From Chitinophagaceae bacterium (GTDB lineage: Bacteria; Bacteroidota; Bacteroidia; Chitinophagales; Chitinophagaceae): a stretch of 64,000 bases of DNA. The stretch is taken from the NCBI GenBank assembly GCA_025360525.1, contig JANYCA010000043.1:1-64000 (forward strand), in the 5' to 3' direction. A program made the translations under genes and the position numbers. The notes below the pieces were generated by a model that made no database searches, was not told the origin of the DNA, and worked only from the letters and a program-made list of their open reading frames with translations. Below are positions 42,306 to 51,466 of the stretch, piece by piece (positions within the stretch are counted from its first letter, which is position 1; every line of letters starts with the position of its first letter).

Positions 42306-43808
42306 TTAAACTTTCGTTTTCATTTTACTTTTTACCGGTTTATTTTCAATTACTGCTTCTTTTGGTGTATCAAATTTTTCAGTATTTAATAATAAGGCCA
42401 TTGAAATATACAGCAGCACATTCGTGGGCATTTGGCCCAATACTGCATTACCGTAGGAAGCTGTCATTATACCAAACATGCCCGACGCCAATGCTGCCAT
42501 CTTGAGCCGGAGCATTGGATCCCGTATTCTGAACATAATTCTGAAACAGGATTTTACCAAAACATAGAACAGAATGAATAAATGAAGTACTAAACCAACT
42601 ACCCCCTGCTCCACCCAGATCAGCACATACCAGCTATCGGTAGCAATCTGTGATAAAAAAGCATTGGGCAAAAACCGCTGTGCCTTTACGCCTCCATGCC
42701 CGATACCTCCACCAAAGGGCCGGGATACTAAATAATCTTTCAGTAATTTTTGATTGTTGAGTCTTACTTGCAGGGAAGCATCATTGGGATCAAAAGCTGT
42801 TCTCATTCTCCTGATCTGGTCATTACCCTGGCCCACCATCGTGAACTTAAAGAATATAAAAACAACTGTAAGCAGTATAATACCAATGCTCAATATTTTA
42901 ATGTTTTTTCCCAGTACCAAAAAAGCCATAAAGCCTGCCAGTGGAACCGCCATTGCACCACGGGTGCCGGAAATAATCATTCCATATATACCCATTATTC
43001 CCATCATCAGGAAGAAGATTTTTTTTAGCCTGTTCTTTTGGGCCATAGAATAAATAATGCCTACCACGCCTGCGTATCCCTGGGTGCCACCAAACTGCCC
43101 GGCATCACTTAAGAAGGAGAACACCCTAAGTTTTCCAAATAAAATATGTGTTTTATAATTACCTTCATCCAGCCAGGCCTTTTCAGCAAAGTCTACTCCG
43201 AATTTCATTTGCAAAATACCTTTCAATGTGGCGATAATTGATAAAATGCCCCATAAATAAAGGAAGGTATCCAGCTTCTTACTACTGTCTATAAATATCA
43301 ATGTTAATGGTGCCAGTAGAAACATATAAAGGCCGATACCACGACCGGAAAACCAGGCATCGAAGCTACTGGCCTCCGGGTTTAGCAATTCAAAAAGCGA
43401 GTAGGCAAACCAAATAGCTGATAAATAAGTGATGTCTTTATTTGCCGGCGACCAGTCTATTCGTTCTTTAAATCGCTTAATGAACAGTGCGATGTAAGTC
43501 ATAATGAGAATGGCATCCATACCAAGACCCAACGGAACATCCTTCACATACCTACCCATGCCAATTAAAACAAAACACAGTACTACAGCCGAATACAAAC
43601 CGAGTATTGGATTGGTGAAAAGCAGGTACAAATAAATAGCAGCAAAGAATAACGCCAGCAACACTCCTATACCAAGCAACTTTAACTTAGCCGCAATAGC
43701 AGCAAACGCAATTACAGTTACCATTAGTGCTAACAGGTTTGCTGGCTTTACAAGGCGGGATGATCCTGCATGTTGCTCAAATGGATTTATGTTGGTAGGT
43801 AAGATCAT
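42306..43808 (-). CDS. O-antigen ligase/polymerase-like membrane protein
   Basis: A 500-residue polytopic protein with about twelve TM helices. The Wzy_C-type region (about 215-400) includes a large periplasmic loop with GRPFGGGIGHGGVKAQRFLP-type sequence and conserved Arg residues. In Wzx/Wzy loci it polymerises repeat units on the periplasmic side; in others it ligates to a carrier. With a flippase and Wzz protein alongside, polymerisation is the better guess. Its ATG overlaps the flippase stop (ATGA). Confidence 0.85.
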   Translation of the reverse strand: MILPTNINPFEQHAGSSRLVKPANLLALMVTVIAFAAIAAKLKLLGIGVLLALFFAAIYLYLLFTNPILGLYSAVVLCFVLIGMGRYVKDVPLGLGMDAILIMTYIALFIKRFKERIDWSPANKDITYLSAIWFAYSLFELLNPEASSFDAWFSGRGIGLYMFLLAPLTLIFIDSSKKLDTFLYLWGILSIIATLKGILQMKFGVDFAEKAWLDEGNYKTHILFGKLRVFSFLSDAGQFGGTQGYAGVVGIIYSMAQKNRLKKIFFLMMGIMGIYGMIISGTRGAMAVPLAGFMAFLVLGKNIKILSIGIILLTVVFIFFKFTMVGQGNDQIRRMRTAFDPNDASLQVRLNNQKLLKDYLVSRPFGGGIGHGGVKAQRFLPNAFLSQIATDSWYVLIWVEQGVVGLVLHLFILFYVLVKSCFRIMFRIRDPMLRLKMAALASGMFGIMTASYGNAVLGQMPTNVLLYISMALLLNTEKFDTPKEAVIENKPVKSKMKTKV

Positions 43809-45247
43809 GTAATAGCTTGTTCAATTTTCACTAAACCTGCATACCTGGGTTTTATAATCCTGTTAAAAATGGTTTTATAAAATATAAATCCCTGCCTGAA
43901 AATTTCGGAGAAATTCAGTGACAGTTGTTTGTTCAAAAAGATCATTCCCACCCATATTCCGAGCAGCGTAAAAAGAATCGATGCAACAGCAACCAGTATC
44001 AACGATTTAAAAACAAAGATGGCTAACAGGTCTCCCGCAACATTTGCAACCACCATAAACAAAACTTTCAGTGCATTGATGTTGGGTTTGTTAATACTGT
44101 CCAGCCCAATGCCAGTCATGCGGTCAATTGGCAGAAGCAGCCCATAAATAGAGAAAACACGAACAATACTAACGGCATTAAAACCTGTAGCGGGATCAGA
44201 TACGAGGTAGTGCTTTCCAGCAAGGAACAGTACAAAATAATCAGCAAAAACAAAAGTGAACAAACTAAGAAAAATAAAAAGGTAAGTGAGTGCACCTGAA
44301 TAAATATAAAACAGTTCCCTTACCTCATTTATTTTTCCATGTAAACTTGCTTTCGACATTTTAGGAAAAGCGGTTGCTGCAAAACTGCGTAACGGTATTT
44401 GTTGTAATTCGGTAAGCTTAAGTGGAATACTGTACAATGCAACAGCAGCACTACCGAATGGACTAAGGCTGATTATTAATGTATCTGCGCTGCGTAAAAG
44501 ATTGGTTCCTATCAGTGTAAACGTAGTATACTTTCCAAAATGCAATAGTATCTTATTAGTTTCCACACTCGCCTTTTTAATATATTTTAAACCGTCCCAT
44601 CCTGCAATGATACCTACGAAAGAAGTGATAGCATTTATAAAGAGATTGGCCATTACAATTTGAAGAATGGTCATTTTAAAAAAGCAAAAATTAACCAGCA
44701 GTATCAGAAAGAATGAGCCGCTGTTGACCGATTTAAGGATCAATATTTTTCCGTACTTCCGGTCTGCCTGTAATACCACCAATGCATTGTTCCATGGAAG
44801 ATTTAAAAGAGCAAGCAGTGGATACCAGGTAAAAAATAAATGGTAGCCAGAATGTTGTATCGAACTATGAAACAAAAAATTGCATACCACCAGTATAAGC
44901 GCAATGATGACAGTAGCCGCTGATCCTATTAACGCATTGGATCCTATTAGTTTAATCCGGGATGTCTCATCGGCACCAGATAAATATCTTACTAAACCGA
45001 TGTTTGTTATACCGAACCTGAACATGTCTACAAATGAACCGGCGGCAATAAATAATACCCATTCGCCAAATACTTCCACCGGCAGGCTTCTTGTTAGCAA
45101 CGCAAAACCTGAAATCCCAAAAAACGCTATCGTAAGGTTTCCTGTTAAGGATAGAAAATTATCTTCCCGAATAATTCTATGAAATTTCTTTTTCAATGCT
45201 GGTTTTTTATATTTGATTTTTTGAAAAGAATTGAAAACGGAAAGCAT
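43805..45247 (-). CDS. Wzx-like oligosaccharide flippase
   Basis: About 480 residues with 12-14 TM helices of the MATE/MOP polysaccharide exporter type. LTGNLTIAFFGISGFALLTR and LPVEVFGEWVLFIAAGSFVD open the domain, and IPLRSFAATAFPKMSKASLH lies mid-protein. It flips undecaprenyl-linked repeat units to the periplasm. The frame opens at 45292, but ATG 45247 (MLSVFNSFQK) is preferred as it shortens the overlap with the Wzz-like gene to 41 bp. An even later start is possible since the TM domain begins at about residue 45. Confidence 0.85.
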   Translation of the reverse strand: MLSVFNSFQKIKYKKPALKKKFHRIIREDNFLSLTGNLTIAFFGISGFALLTRSLPVEVFGEWVLFIAAGSFVDMFRFGITNIGLVRYLSGADETSRIKLIGSNALIGSAATVIIALILVVCNFLFHSSIQHSGYHLFFTWYPLLALLNLPWNNALVVLQADRKYGKILILKSVNSGSFFLILLVNFCFFKMTILQIVMANLFINAITSFVGIIAGWDGLKYIKKASVETNKILLHFGKYTTFTLIGTNLLRSADTLIISLSPFGSAAVALYSIPLKLTELQQIPLRSFAATAFPKMSKASLHGKINEVRELFYIYSGALTYLFIFLSLFTFVFADYFVLFLAGKHYLVSDPATGFNAVSIVRVFSIYGLLLPIDRMTGIGLDSINKPNINALKVLFMVVANVAGDLLAIFVFKSLILVAVASILFTLLGIWVGMIFLNKQLSLNFSEIFRQGFIFYKTIFNRIIKPRYAGLVKIEQAIT

Positions 45248-47615
45248 GTTTAATTTTTTTTCTGATAAAACCTCTTTTTTTAGGAAGTTCACCCAGCACC
45301 GACTCCACTTCCTTTAACTCAACCCCATTAATAATGAAAGTCATTTTTTCTGCGGCAAGTGGCAACAGCCCATTTAGTGCGGACTGATCTGCCTCTGCCC
45401 ACAACCTGTTGGAGCGGCAAACTAAAATACTCATGTCTGCCGCTGTAACTAAACCGGCGGGATAGTTATTATAAATAAGCGCAGGCAGTTCTATAAAAAC
45501 GTAGTCAGGAGTAAAAGATAACTGGATGCTATTCTGTTCGAGTATTTCAGTATAATTTTTTGCCTTATAAAAATTTTCGTTGATGTTATAGGTTAGGTAT
45601 TCTGATGGCTGGAGATAATCTGAAGGGTTCGCCAAAAAAGAACTGTCAGGATCTATTCTTGGATCCTGGTATCCTAACAGCCTGCTGAGCATTGAAAATT
45701 TTCGTTGTTGCCCAAAGGGTGCCTGCTTCTTTGAGGTATTCAGCACCAATACTTTTTTACCTTCCTGGATAAGTTTTTTAGCTATATTGGCGGCCACTAC
45801 AGACTTGCCTTCTTTTTCCATGGCGCTAATGAACAAGACTGTCTTTACTGCTTTGCCAGCGCTGTGTGTACTTAAAAATTGTTCAATATTTTGTGCGGCA
45901 ATTTCAACCAGACGGTTTTGTATAAATGGCAAGTCTATTTTGCCGGGATTCTTCAATATTTTGGGCAACATTCCTATGGCCGACAAGTTTAATATTTTGG
46001 ATGCTTTTTTAGAATTTTTTAAAGTATCGTCTAAATATTCCATCACCATTGCGATGCCCAGTACCAAAATAAATCCAACTAAAGCAGCAGCAATTACAAG
46101 TACAGCTCTTTTAGTGGGCATTGATTGCAATGGGTAATAGGGTTTATCAACTGCTTTTAAATTGGACGTTAATTCATTGTCCTGCAATTTTAGTTTGGCT
46201 AAATTTAATCCATGCAGCAGCTCAAGATATCCCTGCTCGGAAACAGATATTTCTCTTTCAATTCTTTTAATATTTGCTCCTGCTGGTGCATAAATGGCGT
46301 ATTGCAATTGAAAATCTTTATTGCGCTGATCCATTACTTTAAGCTTCGCTCTCAAATTTTCAGATTCAATCACATTATTGATCCATTCGGACAGCACCGT
46401 ATTTATCGGCAAGCCTTCTATCGAGTTTTGATAACTGTATAGATCACCAATACTGTTTTTAATATTACTTTTTATAAATTCTGATTGCTTTTTTAATGAA
46501 GTTATTCTTCCAATGCTGCTATCAGTGTTGTTGGATTGAGCCTCCGCTTTTGCAATCTCGAAATTAATGTCTCCCAACTGTTTCCTTTTTTCAAGCACAT
46601 TGCTGCTTTTCACCTGAACGAGTTGCTGTATATTTAATTTTTCTTCCAGTCTTTTTGTTGCTGCCTCAGTTCCTGCCAGTTGAGCTTTTTTATTGTTGTA
46701 ATCAACCTCCATGTCCTCTTTAACTACAGCAACAGCTTTACTTTGCTCATAGTAGTTGATGATATTATTAGATTTGTTGAAAGCAAGCAACTTATCTTCA
46801 GCATCTTTTAGTTTTACGTTGGCCAGTTTTAGTTGCGATTCAAAATACTTTACCACTGCATCAGAACGGTTCTCTTTGATGTTCTTATAATTTTTAATAC
46901 ACACAAGGTTGAATAAAGCAAGTGTTTGCTGGCATATACCGGGGTCATCTACTTCGTATGTTAGTTTTATAAGATCACTGTTAGCGATACGTTCCACCTT
47001 CATGGTAGAAATGGCTTTGATGGAATAATGATCATCTTCAAAATTCAACAGCTTGTAAACGAAATTTGTATCACTGCTTTTCATCAGTGAAGTAAGATTT
47101 TGAACTGTTTGTTCAAAGGCAGACCAGGTAACAGCACCGGGCAATGATACAGAAGTACCAGGCAATACCGGATCATCACCGGCTACTGAATCTTCACTGG
47201 CCACACCTGTTGTATCACTAACAACAGTATGCGGAGCAGAAACATACTTGTATAAGTATGCAGGAATTTTCTCCTGCAGCTCGGCATATAACTTAGGCGA
47301 AATATATTTTGGATCAGCCTTTTTCAACAGCAAGTGCTGGCTTAACAGCCTGATGGCAACTTCTTCCTGTGTTTCACGAGACCTTACAATGTTGATGAGG
47401 TTATCAAAAGCTGTATTGGTAGCAAAATAATTAAAGGTTTTATCCATTTCAATGGAAGAACCTGTTGCAAGACCCGTGTACAATACGGTGCTGGAGGTAT
47501 ACGTAAGCTTTGGTTCTTTTGTAAAAAAAATAACCAGCCCTGCAAGCATCAATGGTACTATTATCAGCAGCGCCAAATGCTTTAGAATTAACCGTATGAG
47601 TTCAATTATTTTCAT
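45207..47615 (-). CDS. Wzz/GumC-like chain-length protein with degenerate BY-kinase domain
   Basis: 802 residues: TM1 (about 12-32, HLALLIIVPLMLAGLVIFF), a long periplasmic coiled coil (about 240-480), TM2 (about 508-530), then a P-loop domain (590-760). Walker A is incomplete (SAMEKEGKS, ending Gly603-Lys604-Ser605). Walker A' reads VLVLNTS with Asn626 where an Asp is expected. Walker B reads YVFIELPAL with Glu709. No tyrosine cluster occurs at the C-terminus (FRFQFFSKNQI). It therefore probably controls length or couples export without autophosphorylating tyrosine kinase activity. No matching phosphatase gene is seen. Confidence 0.85.
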   Translation of the reverse strand: MKIIELIRLILKHLALLIIVPLMLAGLVIFFTKEPKLTYTSSTVLYTGLATGSSIEMDKTFNYFATNTAFDNLINIVRSRETQEEVAIRLLSQHLLLKKADPKYISPKLYAELQEKIPAYLYKYVSAPHTVVSDTTGVASEDSVAGDDPVLPGTSVSLPGAVTWSAFEQTVQNLTSLMKSSDTNFVYKLLNFEDDHYSIKAISTMKVERIANSDLIKLTYEVDDPGICQQTLALFNLVCIKNYKNIKENRSDAVVKYFESQLKLANVKLKDAEDKLLAFNKSNNIINYYEQSKAVAVVKEDMEVDYNNKKAQLAGTEAATKRLEEKLNIQQLVQVKSSNVLEKRKQLGDINFEIAKAEAQSNNTDSSIGRITSLKKQSEFIKSNIKNSIGDLYSYQNSIEGLPINTVLSEWINNVIESENLRAKLKVMDQRNKDFQLQYAIYAPAGANIKRIEREISVSEQGYLELLHGLNLAKLKLQDNELTSNLKAVDKPYYPLQSMPTKRAVLVIAAALVGFILVLGIAMVMEYLDDTLKNSKKASKILNLSAIGMLPKILKNPGKIDLPFIQNRLVEIAAQNIEQFLSTHSAGKAVKTVLFISAMEKEGKSVVAANIAKKLIQEGKKVLVLNTSKKQAPFGQQRKFSMLSRLLGYQDPRIDPDSSFLANPSDYLQPSEYLTYNINENFYKAKNYTEILEQNSIQLSFTPDYVFIELPALIYNNYPAGLVTAADMSILVCRSNRLWAEADQSALNGLLPLAAEKMTFIINGVELKEVESVLGELPKKRGFIRKKIKHAFRFQFFSKNQI

Positions 47616-47622
47616 TATTGCT

Positions 47623-48405
47623 TTATTGACGTGCTGCTGTAAGTTTTGGATAAATATTGGTTGGCTTACTGTTTAATGAAAAGCCCACCAATTCTTCAAG
47701 AATTTGTTTGGACACCAGGAATTCTGATTTTGCCATTTCATAATCTGTTTGTATCCTGGCACTCATATCTGAAATGCGGACGTATTCCATTAAAGGCAAT
47801 GTTCCATTTCTAAATTGCTTTTCCACCATTTCAATATTTACTGATCCGCTTCCAAGGTTTTGTGATTTTATAGCTAATAACTTTTGCTTTAACAAAAGTT
47901 CCTGGTATTGACGGATTACTAATTGACGTAGTTCATCCTCTTGTGCTTTTACCATGTACTTAGCCTGCTCCAATTCTGATGTAGCCTGTTTGATCTGTGT
48001 TTTTCTGTTGACTATATCAAAAATTGGAATTTTGAAATACATGCCTGCAGCATAATTAACCAGCCTGGTAGATGTATTTAAATTATTGGAAAAAAGGCCG
48101 TTTATATTGGTTGAAAAGGCATCAATTGTTCCATACCTTGCATCTCCCTGCATCCCAAAATTCCTTAACCAGTTATTGCGTTGCGATGTAAGGTTGGATT
48201 CTTTTCCAACTATCTCAAGTTTACGGAAATTCACCAATGCATTGTGTTTTAGGGCAGAATCCAACAGCATTTCCAACGTTGGAAAGATGAGTTCTTCTTT
48301 TACAAAAAAAGAATCCTTTGCGGCTACAGGTATTTGTGCAATCGAGGTATTGTAAAAGTAGCCAGTGAGCATACAGAACAATACATATTTTAAACCCTTT
48401 TTCAT
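47623..48405 (-). CDS. half-length TolC-like outer membrane protein
   Basis: 260 residues with a signal peptide (cleavage near TSIAQ, residue 24). One TolC-type repeat is visible: a helical part (LEMLLDSALKHNALVNFRKL), a beta-barrel piece (GMYFKIPIFDI), and long helices with QLVIRQYQELLLKQKLLAIK and RNGTLPLMEYVRISDMSARI. Full TolC-family proteins have two such repeats and about 430-490 residues. The reading frame is intact and the end is natural, so this is not an obvious truncation. It may assemble as a hexamer. It lies 7 bp from the Wzz-like gene; no Wza-like export gene is present in the window, so it could be the outer-membrane channel. Confidence 0.82.
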   Translation of the reverse strand: MKKGLKYVLFCMLTGYFYNTSIAQIPVAAKDSFFVKEELIFPTLEMLLDSALKHNALVNFRKLEIVGKESNLTSQRNNWLRNFGMQGDARYGTIDAFSTNINGLFSNNLNTSTRLVNYAAGMYFKIPIFDIVNRKTQIKQATSELEQAKYMVKAQEDELRQLVIRQYQELLLKQKLLAIKSQNLGSGSVNIEMVEKQFRNGTLPLMEYVRISDMSARIQTDYEMAKSEFLVSKQILEELVGFSLNSKPTNIYPKLTAARQ

Positions 48406-48429
48406 GATGGATATTTTTGGACTACGTAA

Positions 48430-49629
48430 CTAAACGGAACCCTTCTGTAGCAATGCCGGAATGGTGCGCAAAATAAGTTTGATGTCGTACCAGAAGGAAA
48501 AATTATCTCCTTCAAAGTGATCCGCATATTCGTTGTCAAGGCGTTTTCTTTCTGCTTCACTCATATCGCCACCTTTGCCTCTTAGTTCTACCTGCCAAAG
48601 GCCGGTTATACCTGCCGGAGCTAAAAAACGTTTTGATAAAGTATCCACCGTTAGTAACTCCGCTTCATACACCGGCAAAGGCCGGTTGCCAACAATGGAC
48701 ATATCGCCTTTTAATACATTAATTAATTGCGGAAGCTCATCAATACTGGTATTGCGTATGAATTTACCAACCCGGGTAATGCGTGGATCGTCAACAATTT
48801 TTACAAAAGTGGAATTTGTTTTTGCAGCTTCTTTCTTTTGAGTATGAAGCCAGTAATCGCATACTTCGTGTGTATCAATATACATGATGGGTGAGCAAGT
48901 TTCTCCTTCCGGCAACTTACTGCACTTTGGGCAAGCTATATCTAAAATGCTATTGGCTGGGCTTGTTGATTTATTATATTGATTTTTTTCTTTTGCCAGT
49001 TTTTTAAGCAGACCATCTGAACCGGTGCCCATAGAACGCAGTTTATAAAAATCAAACGTTTTACGTCCTACTCTTTTTGCAATGTAATACACTTTGCCTT
49101 TTGACTCCAACCTGATAGCGAGTATCACCAATAATATTAATGGCAACACCAGCAGCAGCACTGAAGATGCTACAGCAATATCAAAGAAGCGTTTTGAAAT
49201 GGGCATCTTATAAGTCACCGCAGCACTTTCAATATTATCTGGACTGTTTTTCTTTTGCCTGAAACTGCGGAGAAATTTTATTCTGGCAATAAAATCATCC
49301 GGCAAAGGTGCCGTTGTAATATAATAATCATCCACCCTTTTATTAAATGCAATTTTAAATACTTCAGCGCTGAATTCACGGGCCAGCAAAATAAATGGTG
49401 TGCCATTGTATGAAGTGCGTTGCCGTATCCAGTCAAATAAAAACAATCCATTTTGCCCGGACAACTGGTAATCGCAAATAATGGCATCTGGATGATTATT
49501 TGAATTAAGGTAGTTGACGGCTCTAAGATTGTTGTCAACTGTGGTAAGAGAAAGTTTTTCTACATGATGTAGCTTTTCAAAATATTCCGGTGCCTTGCCG
49601 ATATAAAGTATGTTAAGAGAGGTTTCCAT
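48430..49629 (-). CDS. receiver-like domain fused to a sugar-phosphate transferase (phosphoglycosyl transferase)
   Basis: 399 residues. Residues 1-125 are a receiver-like domain: PDAIICDYQLSGQNGLFLFD keeps the phospho-acceptor Asp53, but the acidic pair after beta-1 is replaced (YIGKAP) and the conserved Lys is lost (TTAPLP). Residues 145-399 are a monotopic PGT: KRFFDIAVASSVLLLVLPLI (re-entrant helix), VGRKTFDFYKLRSM, the Asp297-Glu298 dyad in TSIDELPQL, and GITGLWQVELRGKGG. An insertion (225-265) contains Cys233, Cys236, Cys245 and Cys257. It starts polymer synthesis by loading sugar-1-phosphate on undecaprenyl phosphate. Next to lone REC and HPt genes, the N-terminal domain suggests phosphorelay control. 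Confidence 0.87.
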   Translation of the reverse strand: METSLNILYIGKAPEYFEKLHHVEKLSLTTVDNNLRAVNYLNSNNHPDAIICDYQLSGQNGLFLFDWIRQRTSYNGTPFILLAREFSAEVFKIAFNKRVDDYYITTAPLPDDFIARIKFLRSFRQKKNSPDNIESAAVTYKMPISKRFFDIAVASSVLLLVLPLILLVILAIRLESKGKVYYIAKRVGRKTFDFYKLRSMGTGSDGLLKKLAKEKNQYNKSTSPANSILDIACPKCSKLPEGETCSPIMYIDTHEVCDYWLHTQKKEAAKTNSTFVKIVDDPRITRVGKFIRNTSIDELPQLINVLKGDMSIVGNRPLPVYEAELLTVDTLSKRFLAPAGITGLWQVELRGKGGDMSEAERKRLDNEYADHFEGDNFSFWYDIKLILRTIPALLQKGSV

Positions 49630-49684
49630 GTGGATGAGTGGATGCTTTTATTTTTTTGGATTATATGTTTTACTAAACCCAATG

Positions 49685-50071
49685 CTACCAGGCCAGGGCG
49701 AAGTGTATGGGTGCAAGATTTTTTTTAACTACTTCTTCCAGTTCTTCCGGGTTAAATGGTTTTGTAAGGTAGTCCTGCGCCCCAAGCCTGTAACATTTTA
49801 TCCGTTCTTTACTTTCTGATCTTGCTGATAGCATAATGAATGGTGTGTGTTTGGTGAAACCACGTTGACGCACTTTGGTAAGAAATTCGAATCCATCTAC
49901 TTCGGGCATTTGGATATCGCTTACAATAAGATCCGGAAGATTGCCCTCTAGCCAAAGCAATGCATCCCGCCCGTTATTAATTGAAAAAACATCGTAATCC
50001 CTGGAAAGAAAATTCTCCAGTAGTAGGCAGATACTCCGTTCGTCATCGACCACCAATATTTTTTTCTTCAT
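49685..50071 (-). CDS. single-domain response regulator
   Basis: A 128-residue receiver with no output domain. It has VVDDE (acidic pair Asp9/Asp10), Asp52 in LIVSDIQMPEVDGFEF, IMLSARSE and the YLTKPF Lys. All phosphorylation residues are present. It lies between the HPt gene (13 bp upstream) and the receiver-fused transferase gene (55 bp downstream). It is therefore a likely intermediate or competitor in a relay that ends on the transferase. Confidence 0.92.
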   Translation of the reverse strand: MKKKILVVDDERSICLLLENFLSRDYDVFSINNGRDALLWLEGNLPDLIVSDIQMPEVDGFEFLTKVRQRGFTKHTPFIMLSARSESKERIKCYRLGAQDYLTKPFNPEELEEVVKKNLAPIHFALAW

Positions 50072-50084
50072 AATGTTTATTTTA

Positions 50085-50474
50085 TTATAGTTCAGAAAGG
50101 TTTGTTTTCATTTGCTCAACGATTAGGTTTAGCACATCATCCACTTTATTAATTTTTTGTTCCAGTTCATTGCTAGCAATTCCTTCTTCGGCCATTACTT
50201 CAATAAGCTGTATATCTTTTTCTATTTTAACAATGGCGTAATAACTTAACACCGGTTTAATGCGGTGAGCAATTTTTTTGATGACTACAAAATCACTTTT
50301 TTTGTAAGCCGACTTAATATTTTCAACGGCCAATGGCGTTTCTTCAATAAAAACCTGTATCATTTGTTTTACCTGCTCCTGGTTTCCACGACACAAATTT
50401 TCAATCATACACAGGTCGTATAATTTTTCTGTAGCTGTGTCAGTTTTTATTTCACTATTATTTTGTATTTGCAT
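50085..50474 (-). CDS. HPt phosphotransfer protein
   Basis: A 129-residue all-helical HPt domain. The phospho-His is His70 in VVIKKIAHRIKPVLSYYAI. The preceding QVKQMIQVFIEETPLAVENI helix matches the family. A helix with many acidic residues closes the bundle. It is not fused to a kinase, so it must receive phosphate from a hybrid kinase elsewhere (the five-PAS hybrid kinase at 29690 is one candidate in this window). It lies between uxs and the lone receiver. Confidence 0.87.
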   Translation of the reverse strand: MQIQNNSEIKTDTATEKLYDLCMIENLCRGNQEQVKQMIQVFIEETPLAVENIKSAYKKSDFVVIKKIAHRIKPVLSYYAIVKIEKDIQLIEVMAEEGIASNELEQKINKVDDVLNLIVEQMKTNLSEL

Positions 50475-50502
50475 TTTTTATTTTTTTGATGTTGCGCAGT
50501 AA

Positions 50503-51441
50503 TCATATCACTTTTCTGAAATAAGCAATCGTTTTTTCCAATCCTTCTTCCAGTTCAATTTTAGGGTGCCAGCTCAGTTCCTTTTTTGCAAGGGAGATAT
50601 CGGGCTGTCTCATCATCGGATCATCCGGCGGTAAGGGCTGATTTATAATACTTGATTTTGATCCCGTGAGTTGTATTATTTTTTCTGCAAGTTCCAGTAT
50701 AGTAAACTCATTAGGATTACCAATATTTACAGGCCCGGTAAAGCTGTCTGGCGAAGCCATCATACCTACCATTCCTTCCACCAGGTCATCCACGTACTGA
50801 AAACTCCTGGTTTGCTGCCCCTCACCGTAAATAGTAATATCATTATTTTGCAATGCCTGCACAATGAAGTTAGATACTACCCTTCCATCATTGGGATGCA
50901 TCCTTGGACCATAAGTATTAAATATCCTTATGATCTTTATTTTAACCTGGTTCTGTTTGTGATAATTTACAAACAATGTTTCTGCGGAGCGTTTCCCTTC
51001 ATCATAGCAGGAGCGTTCTCCAATTGGATTTACATGGCCCCAGTAAGATTCTGATTGAGGATGTACTAACGGATCACCATACACTTCACTTGTGGAGGCC
51101 TGCAATATCTTTGCCTTGATGCGTTTGGCCAGGCCCAGCATGTTGATCGCTCCCATCACCGATGTCTTCATGGTTTTTATAGCATTATACTGGTAATGAA
51201 TGGGTGAAGCCGGGCAGGCAAGATTATATATTTCGTCTGCTTCTATAAAAAAAGGAGCGGTAACATCATGACGGATCAATTCAAAAAATGGATTATCAAG
51301 CAGGTGTACAATATTTTTCTTCTGCCCGGTAAAGAAATTATCCAGGCAAAAAACTTCATTGTCTTCTTTCAATAAGCGATCGCATAAATGAGAGCCTACA
51401 AATCCGGCACCACCAGTTACCAAAACTTTTTTTCGTGTCAT
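50503..51441 (-). CDS. uxs: UDP-glucuronate decarboxylase (UDP-xylose synthase)
   Basis: A 312-residue extended SDR enzyme. [20 protein letters not shown] is the NAD loop. [20 protein letters not shown] is the typical UXS segment. The catalytic Tyr-Lys pair is in [14 protein letters not shown], and the substrate site includes [20 protein letters not shown]. It converts UDP-glucuronate to UDP-xylose. It follows ugd by 25 bp, so the pair makes UDP-xylose from UDP-glucose. Confidence 0.93.
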   Translation of the reverse strand: MTRKKVLVTGGAGFVGSHLCDRLLKEDNEVFCLDNFFTGQKKNIVHLLDNPFFELIRHDVTAPFFIEADEIYNLACPASPIHYQYNAIKTMKTSVMGAINMLGLAKRIKAKILQASTSEVYGDPLVHPQSESYWGHVNPIGERSCYDEGKRSAETLFVNYHKQNQVKIKIIRIFNTYGPRMHPNDGRVVSNFIVQALQNNDITIYGEGQQTRSFQYVDDLVEGMVGMMASPDSFTGPVNIGNPNEFTILELAEKIIQLTGSKSSIINQPLPPDDPMMRQPDISLAKKELSWHPKIELEEGLEKTIAYFRKVI

Positions 51442-51466
51442 ATCAGGGTTGTATTACAAAGGGTAA

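Noticed and set aside
47623..48405. Truncated pseudogene of a full TolC
   Set aside because: The frame is intact with a signal peptide and is tightly packed between two genes. No second-repeat remnant was seen in the 24 bp or less on either side.
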